9,254 bases of DNA from Leptospiraceae bacterium. Lineage in GTDB: Bacteria > Spirochaetota > Leptospiria > Turneriellales > Turneriellaceae. Both the position numbers and the translations under genes were made by a program. Of this stretch, positions 5,224-9,254 are shown piece after piece. Position 1 is the first letter of the stretch. Each line of letters opens with the position of its first letter. The notes beneath the pieces are model-generated. The model saw nothing but the letters and a program-made list of their open reading frames with translations. It was not told the DNA's origin and did not search any database. The DNA lies in the NCBI GenBank assembly GCA_016788945.1, contig JAEUSA010000281.1:1-9254 (forward strand). Direction: 5' to 3'.

Positions 5224-8200
5224 ATGCGTATATTTCCGGGTTTTCCTCACAGGTTTTTCCAGATAGCAGCCGTTGGTCTTTCTCTGGTCGCGGCGAACTG
5301 TTCAGGCAAAACCTACAGTACATTCTTTCAGCCATTTGATCTGGTTTTTGGAAAAGGGGCTAGTACCTCGAGTGTTGGCTCGCTGCTCACTGCCACCCCT
5401 ATGACGAACACTCGGGTTATGCTGACTTTTTCGAAGCCGGTAGATCTAACATCGGGCCAGACTCTCTCTAACTACCGCATCAAAGCACCTAACGGCTCAT
5501 TACTGCATCTTCTCGCCGCTGCGCGCGACCCGAATAATTCGAGTATCATCTTTATAGACACTATTCCGCAAACTTCGGGCAGCGTGTATACCGTCACGGC
5601 AAGCAATATTGTGTTCGTTGATAGCACGCTCATCGGTTCAAACAACAGTGCAACCTTTACGGCACCCAATAACGCCGACCAGACAGGGCCCGGATTTTCT
5701 TCAGTCAGCGTCACGAATGCGACAACGGTCGAGGTATACTTCAATGAAGGTGTATCGCAGATGAACCCGGCAACGGGCACAGACTACACCAGTGCAGCTT
5801 TCGGCGCATTCTTTGATATTTATACGAGTAACGATTGTACAACCGGAAACGTGAATGTCACTAATGCACAGCGCAACGCCGCAAATTTTGCCAACGTCAC
5901 GCTGACCTCCGTTGCCCTGACTGCGGGACAAACCTATTATGTCTGCGCCACGACGAGTGTGCGTGATTTGTGGGGAAACCAAAACAGCGCGACGATACCG
6001 TCGGCAGCTTTCGTATATAACGCACCCGCGCCGAAAGTTATCAGCACCGTACAGGCAGGCAGCGGAGCAAACACGACGCTGCTTGTGTCATTTGATCGGG
6101 CGATGACCACGACGGGAAATATCATCACTGCCGGTGCCTATTCTGTCGCGGGTTGCACGAACGGCGGCACTTTTAATCTCGGCGCAGCAACTGCCGCAAT
6201 GGTTGGCAGCGACAAAGTATTGTTGAGCGGCGTGAACATGACCGCGGGTACTTCGGGACAGTGTACGTTAACCGTTAACAACACCGGCATTTCGAGTGCG
6301 GCAGGGACTGCGATGAGTGCAACCTTGGCCGACAGAACAGCAACTTTTGCCTACAATACGACGGATAGCATTGCACCGGCAATCCTCAACGTTTCGGCGA
6401 CCAATAATGGCACGATTGTTGTGACCTTTTCCGAACCGATCAATACGGGAGCAGTGACAACCGGCAATTTCAGTTTTTCTCCAACGATTTCGATGACCGG
6501 AGTTTCTTGCACTGGCAATACCTGTACCATCTCGACAACCGCGGGATCTCAGACCACGCAGACATATACGGCGACGGTAACGAACATTCAAGATACGGCG
6601 ACACCGACGGCGAATACTCTCTCTTCCGGTACGGCAACATTCACTGGCGACGGTAAGCCTTACATCGTAGCCATATACCCCGATGACCCGACGACAATCT
6701 ATGTTGAATGGTCAGAACCACTCAGCAGCACTATAGCTGGTGATTATCTGTTTAACCCGGCGCTGACCATTGCGGCAGGTGGCGTTAACCTCTATCCGTC
6801 GTCGCCTTCGAAGATGGTGCAGATCAAGCTCGATGCACCCGGTATGACCTCGGGTACAGGCTATACTCTCTCGCTGCCTGGTTTGCCAGCTACAACCGAT
6901 TCGTCCGGTAACACCGCGCAGTCGACCATACCCGGTGGTGGCACATTCACCGGCCCGTCGACGACGACGCAGCCGCAAGTAACCAGTGCAACCTCACCTT
7001 CGGCGACGACGGTCGTGGTGAATTTCAATGAGCCGTTGAACAATGCAACGGTGACAGCGGGTAACTTCACTCTGGTTGCATCGGGCTCATGCCCGACAGT
7101 CGTGGGTACGGCCACGCAGGTTTCGGCCGGCGTGGTGCTGTTGACAATCACCTCGACCGCCCCGCCTACCACGATCAGCTGTCAGGTAACGGCAGGGGCC
7201 GCGATTCGCGACCTCGCGGGTAACGCGATGGGTACACCGAATACGGCGACGTTTACCTACACAGGTACCAATGTGGCAACAACCGATACCACGGCTCCAA
7301 CGGTTCTTTCTGTGGTGTCAATGTCGAACACGCAGATCAAAGTATTCTTCAGCGAAGCAGTGGCCCTGGGCGGTGCCAACGGAGGAGATAATGCTTCAAA
7401 CTATACTTTTTCACCTTCATTGCCCGCAGGCCACACTGTCTCATGCTCCGGCGCAGTCTGCACTATTACCGTGCCAGCTCCAGGGCAAAGTGCGGTTCAG
7501 TATTCTGTCAGTATTGCGAATGTGCAAGATCAAGCAACCGCCCCGAACACCATGACTTCACAATCGGTTACTTTCTCAGGAACGGGTTCGTCGTCCGCAG
7601 CACCCACGATCTATCTGGCAACGCTGATCAACGCAACGACGCTTGAGCTCTCTTTCTCTGAAATTATGGATCTGGCGTCGGTGCAGAATACGTCAAACTA
7701 CACTGTTACGGGCTCATTGTCGGTGACAGCCGCTGTTCGCCAGGCAGATGCAACCAAGGTGCGCCTGACTCTCTCGCCCGGTGCGATTGGCTCGGGAAAT
7801 TCTTTCACCGTTACCGCCGCCCAATCAGACACCGACGGTGCAGGGCCGATTACCGGCATCAAAGACGGTTCGTTGGTTGCGTTAGGTACACCGAACACGG
7901 CAACATTCACAGGCTCAGCCAACGCACCGGCGCAGACCGATCTTTTAGCGGCGACAGACCTCGGTACGTCGAGCACTGATAATCTGACATCGGCTGTGCC
8001 TCTCACTTTTACCGGCACCGTCGCCGCCAATACCATAGTGAATCTTTATGATGATGGTGTGCTGGTCGCTACAGCAGTTTCCGATAGTTCGGGTGCATAC
8101 AGCGTGACCTTGAACAGTTCTGGGTCGCTCTTAGCAGGGGCAAATTTGTTCACAATTGCCACGGTGAGTTCTACCGGGCTTGTGAGCGATGTCTCGCCTT

Positions 8201-9254
8201 CGTTGACTGTAACCTGGGATAACACCCAGCCTACCGTTGAGGCAAGTCTTGCGGCGGCAGATGGTAAAGGTGTCACCTCAACCAATGCCAACGGTACGTA
8301 CGGACCCGGCAGCACAGTGGCCATTACTGTTAAATTTACCGACACCGTTTACGTCGACACAACGGGTGGTACTCCCTTCTTGCGGATCATGACCGGTACG
8401 CCGGTCACGACCGATGTTTCGTATGCTTCGGGTTCAGGCAGCGACACGCTGACTTTTAACTATAGTGTCATCGCCGGCAATGCGAACGGCGATCTCGATT
8501 ACCAGAATTCGGGAGCATTACAATTGAACGGTGGTACGATCAAAGATAATGCGGGAAATAATGCCGTCTTAACACTGGCCAATGCCGCAGCCAATGGATC
8601 TCTCGCAGCCAACAAAAACCTGAATATCGTGGGCACAGTATCAGGAGCAATCACCTATGCACAGGGTGCCAACACCGCAGGACCATTCAAGTCTGGTAAC
8701 GTGACTATCACTGCGACGTACGCACTCGACCCCGGAGCGATACCGACTATCGCCATCAACCAACCGGGTTCAACAGACATTGCAGCCACCGCCATGACCC
8801 AAGTCTCCGCGACAGTTTACACATATACCTATGCGATTAATACCGCCACTGGCGGTACCTACATAGATGGAACCGCTACGATCACCTTAAACGCTGCAGG
8901 CAATACCAATTCATCGAACAATACTTTCATTATCGACACCACAGCACCTGGCGGACCGGCGGGTCTAACTCTCGCCGCTACTGATGATACCGGTACGCTC
9001 AATAACGACCGCTATACCAAGAATACATCCGCATTAACTGTCAGCGGTACTGCAGAAGCCAACGCTACCGTGCATATTTACTTGTCGACCCTCGGTGGCA
9101 CGGTGCTTCTGACAACCACAGCAAACGGTGCAGGCAATTGGTCGGGAGATATTTCACTTTCTGAGGGAGCAAATACTATTGTCGCTGCGGCGACCGACGC
9201 AGCAGGCAATCAGGGTAACGGCACGAATCTCGTGATTACAGTCGATACAACGGC
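5224..9254 (+). CDS. Giant multi-Ig-domain lipoprotein, 3' end outside window
   Basis: I translated the frame line by line: it is open from ATG 5224 to the last base, giving 1343 codons with no stop. The N-terminus (MRIFPGFPHRFF..., hydrophobic IAAVGLSLVAA, then Asn-Cys) is a lipoprotein signal with Cys26 as lipid site and a relaxed lipobox Ala-Ala-Asn-Cys. After a short linker come eight Ig-like modules of the Big_5/SbsA type (about residues 52-899), recognisable by 'V.V.FSEP'-like strands, 'DL.GN'-like loops and a closing '(A/V/T)-x-F' strand. From about residue 900 the modules change to other adhesin-associated Ig-like types. The protein is very rich in Thr, Ser, Ala, Asn and Gly and poor in Lys and Arg, as is common for surface repeat proteins. 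Only modules 2, 3, 4, 6 and 7 contain cysteines, exactly two each. A surface adhesin or scaffold role is inferred; no ligand or enzyme domain is visible in this part. Confidence 0.93.
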   Translation, partial: MRIFPGFPHRFFQIAAVGLSLVAANCSGKTYSTFFQPFDLVFGKGASTSSVGSLLTATPMTNTRVMLTFSKPVDLTSGQTLSNYRIKAPNGSLLHLLAAARDPNNSSIIFIDTIPQTSGSVYTVTASNIVFVDSTLIGSNNSATFTAPNNADQTGPGFSSVSVTNATTVEVYFNEGVSQMNPATGTDYTSAAFGAFFDIYTSNDCTTGNVNVTNAQRNAANFANVTLTSVALTAGQTYYVCATTSVRDLWGNQNSATIPSAAFVYNAPAPKVISTVQAGSGANTTLLVSFDRAMTTTGNIITAGAYSVAGCTNGGTFNLGAATAAMVGSDKVLLSGVNMTAGTSGQCTLTVNNTGISSAAGTAMSATLADRTATFAYNTTDSIAPAILNVSATNNGTIVVTFSEPINTGAVTTGNFSFSPTISMTGVSCTGNTCTISTTAGSQTTQTYTATVTNIQDTATPTANTLSSGTATFTGDGKPYIVAIYPDDPTTIYVEWSEPLSSTIAGDYLFNPALTIAAGGVNLYPSSPSKMVQIKLDAPGMTSGTGYTLSLPGLPATTDSSGNTAQSTIPGGGTFTGPSTTTQPQVTSATSPSATTVVVNFNEPLNNATVTAGNFTLVASGSCPTVVGTATQVSAGVVLLTITSTAPPTTISCQVTAGAAIRDLAGNAMGTPNTATFTYTGTNVATTDTTAPTVLSVVSMSNTQIKVFFSEAVALGGANGGDNASNYTFSPSLPAGHTVSCSGAVCTITVPAPGQSAVQYSVSIANVQDQATAPNTMTSQSVTFSGTGSSSAAPTIYLATLINATTLELSFSEIMDLASVQNTSNYTVTGSLSVTAAVRQADATKVRLTLSPGAIGSGNSFTVTAAQSDTDGAGPITGIKDGSLVALGTPNTATFTGSANAPAQTDLLAATDLGTSSTDNLTSAVPLTFTGTVAANTIVNLYDDGVLVATAVSDSSGAYSVTLNSSGSLLAGANLFTIATVSSTGLVSDVSPSLTVTWDNTQPTVEASLAAADGKGVTSTNANGTYGPGSTVAITVKFTDTVYVDTTGGTPFLRIMTGTPVTTDVSYASGSGSDTLTFNYSVIAGNANGDLDYQNSGALQLNGGTIKDNAGNNAVLTLANAAANGSLAANKNLNIVGTVSGAITYAQGANTAGPFKSGNVTITATYALDPGAIPTIAINQPGSTDIAATAMTQVSATVYTYTYAINTATGGTYIDGTATITLNAAGNTNSSNNTFIIDTTAPGGPAGLTLAATDDTGTLNNDRYTKNTSALTVSGTAEANATVHIYLSTLGGTVLLTTTANGAGNWSGDISLSEGANTIVAAATDAAGNQGNGTNLVITVDTT
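5377..7920 (+). repeat. Array of eight tandem Big_5/SbsA-type Ig-like modules (protein-level repeat)
   Basis: Approximate module bounds are 5377-5670, 5680-6024, 6025-6363, 6364-6654, 6655-6960, 6961-7269, 7270-7590 and 7591-7920. Each starts with a strand like 'P.V.S....', carries an 'FSEP/FNEP/FSEA'-type motif ('TFSKPV', 'YFNEGV', 'SFDRAM', 'TFSEPI', 'EWSEPL', 'NFNEPL', 'FFSEAV', 'SFSEIM') and ends with a strand around a Phe codon at 5656, 6010, 6346, 6640, 6946, 7252, 7573 and 7906. Spacing between these Phe codons is 98-118 residues. Modules 4 and 7 look closest to each other ('SCTGNTCTI' and 'SCSGAVCTI'). DNA identity between modules is low, so the repeat is old or strongly diversified. 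Confidence 0.85.
7921..9254 (+). repeat. Second, heterogeneous set of adhesin-type Ig-like modules
   Basis: About 7921-8235 resembles the Big_13-type repeat of large adhesins ('DLGTSSTDNLTSAVPLTFTG', 'VNLYDDGVLVATA'). About 8236-8631 is a different module found in large repetitive proteins ('NGTYGPGSTVAITVKF', 'YASGSGSDTLTFNYSV', 'DLDYQNSGALQLNGGTI', 'LAANKNLNIV'). About 8632-8946 is a further Ig-like unit ending 'TFIIDTTAP'. About 8950-9254 is again Big_13-like ('LTVSGTAEANATVHIY', 'GNWSGDISLSEG', 'VAAATDAAGNQG'), cut by the window end. None contains cysteine. Family names are from remembered motifs. Confidence 0.7.

Noticed and set aside
6955..7020. ACG-rich stretch resembling a trinucleotide microsatellite
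   Set aside because: The ACG runs are short (three in a row at 6961) and simply encode a Thr-rich linker; there is no tract long enough to suggest slippage.
7271..7646. Two small plus-strand frames within the giant lipoprotein gene
   Set aside because: They sit fully inside a clearly coding frame and give no recognisable protein. The GGAGGAG at 7380-7386 resembles a ribosome site but encodes Gly-Gly-Asp in the real frame.
5472..8345. Several minus-strand reading frames of 90-112 codons opposite the giant lipoprotein gene
   Set aside because: They are shadows of a Thr/Ser/Ala-rich gene: the reverse complement of codons such as ACG and GCA rarely makes stops. They show low-complexity Val/Ala/Arg sequence and no recognisable domain.

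Overview
The window is densely coded on the + strand: five protein genes, the first cut by the left edge and the last by the right edge. There are no RNA genes, insertion sequences or CRISPR arrays, and no gene-free stretch longer than about 140 bases. Base composition is balanced to slightly GC-rich by eye. Two relaxed lipoprotein signals (Ser-Ala-His-Cys and Ala-Ala-Asn-Cys), a peptidoglycan-anchored OmpA-type envelope protein, a very large Ig-like lipoprotein and a TIGR02147-type regulator suggest a diderm bacterium with a lipoprotein-rich envelope. A deep-branching Leptospirales-type spirochaete (Turneriella- or Leptonema-like) is my best guess. This is inference, and other diderms that carry TIGR02147 proteins are possible.

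Layout. (1) 1-1521 is the C-terminal part of an Lhr-type long helicase, followed at once by an intrinsic terminator that overlaps its stop codon. (2) 1583-3406 is an exported envelope protein with a beta-barrel-like middle, a carboxypeptidase-regulatory-like (Ig-fold) domain and a C-terminal OmpA peptidoglycan-binding domain. (3) 3467-4222 is a small lipoprotein with a 'LEVGNP' motif right after the lipidated Cys, started from TTG behind a strong Shine-Dalgarno. (4) 4224-5087, one base downstream, is a TIGR02147/DUF4423 helix-turn-helix regulator. (5) 5224 to the window end is the first 1343 codons of a giant lipoprotein built from eight successive bacterial Ig-like (Big_5/SbsA-type) modules, then a different set of adhesin-type modules. 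It stays open in frame to the last base.

How they may work together. The helicase is a DNA-repair gene transcriptionally isolated by its terminator. The other four concern the cell envelope. The lipoprotein and regulator are almost certainly co-translated and look like a two-gene cassette. The OmpA-like gene may share their transcript, since I see no terminator between them. The giant lipoprotein has its own leader of about 136 bases containing short inverted repeats, and it is a plausible but unproven target of the adjacent regulator. The observations most worth following are the lipoprotein-regulator cassette, the pattern of paired cysteines confined to five Ig modules, and loss of the usual peptidoglycan-binding Asp in the OmpA domain.
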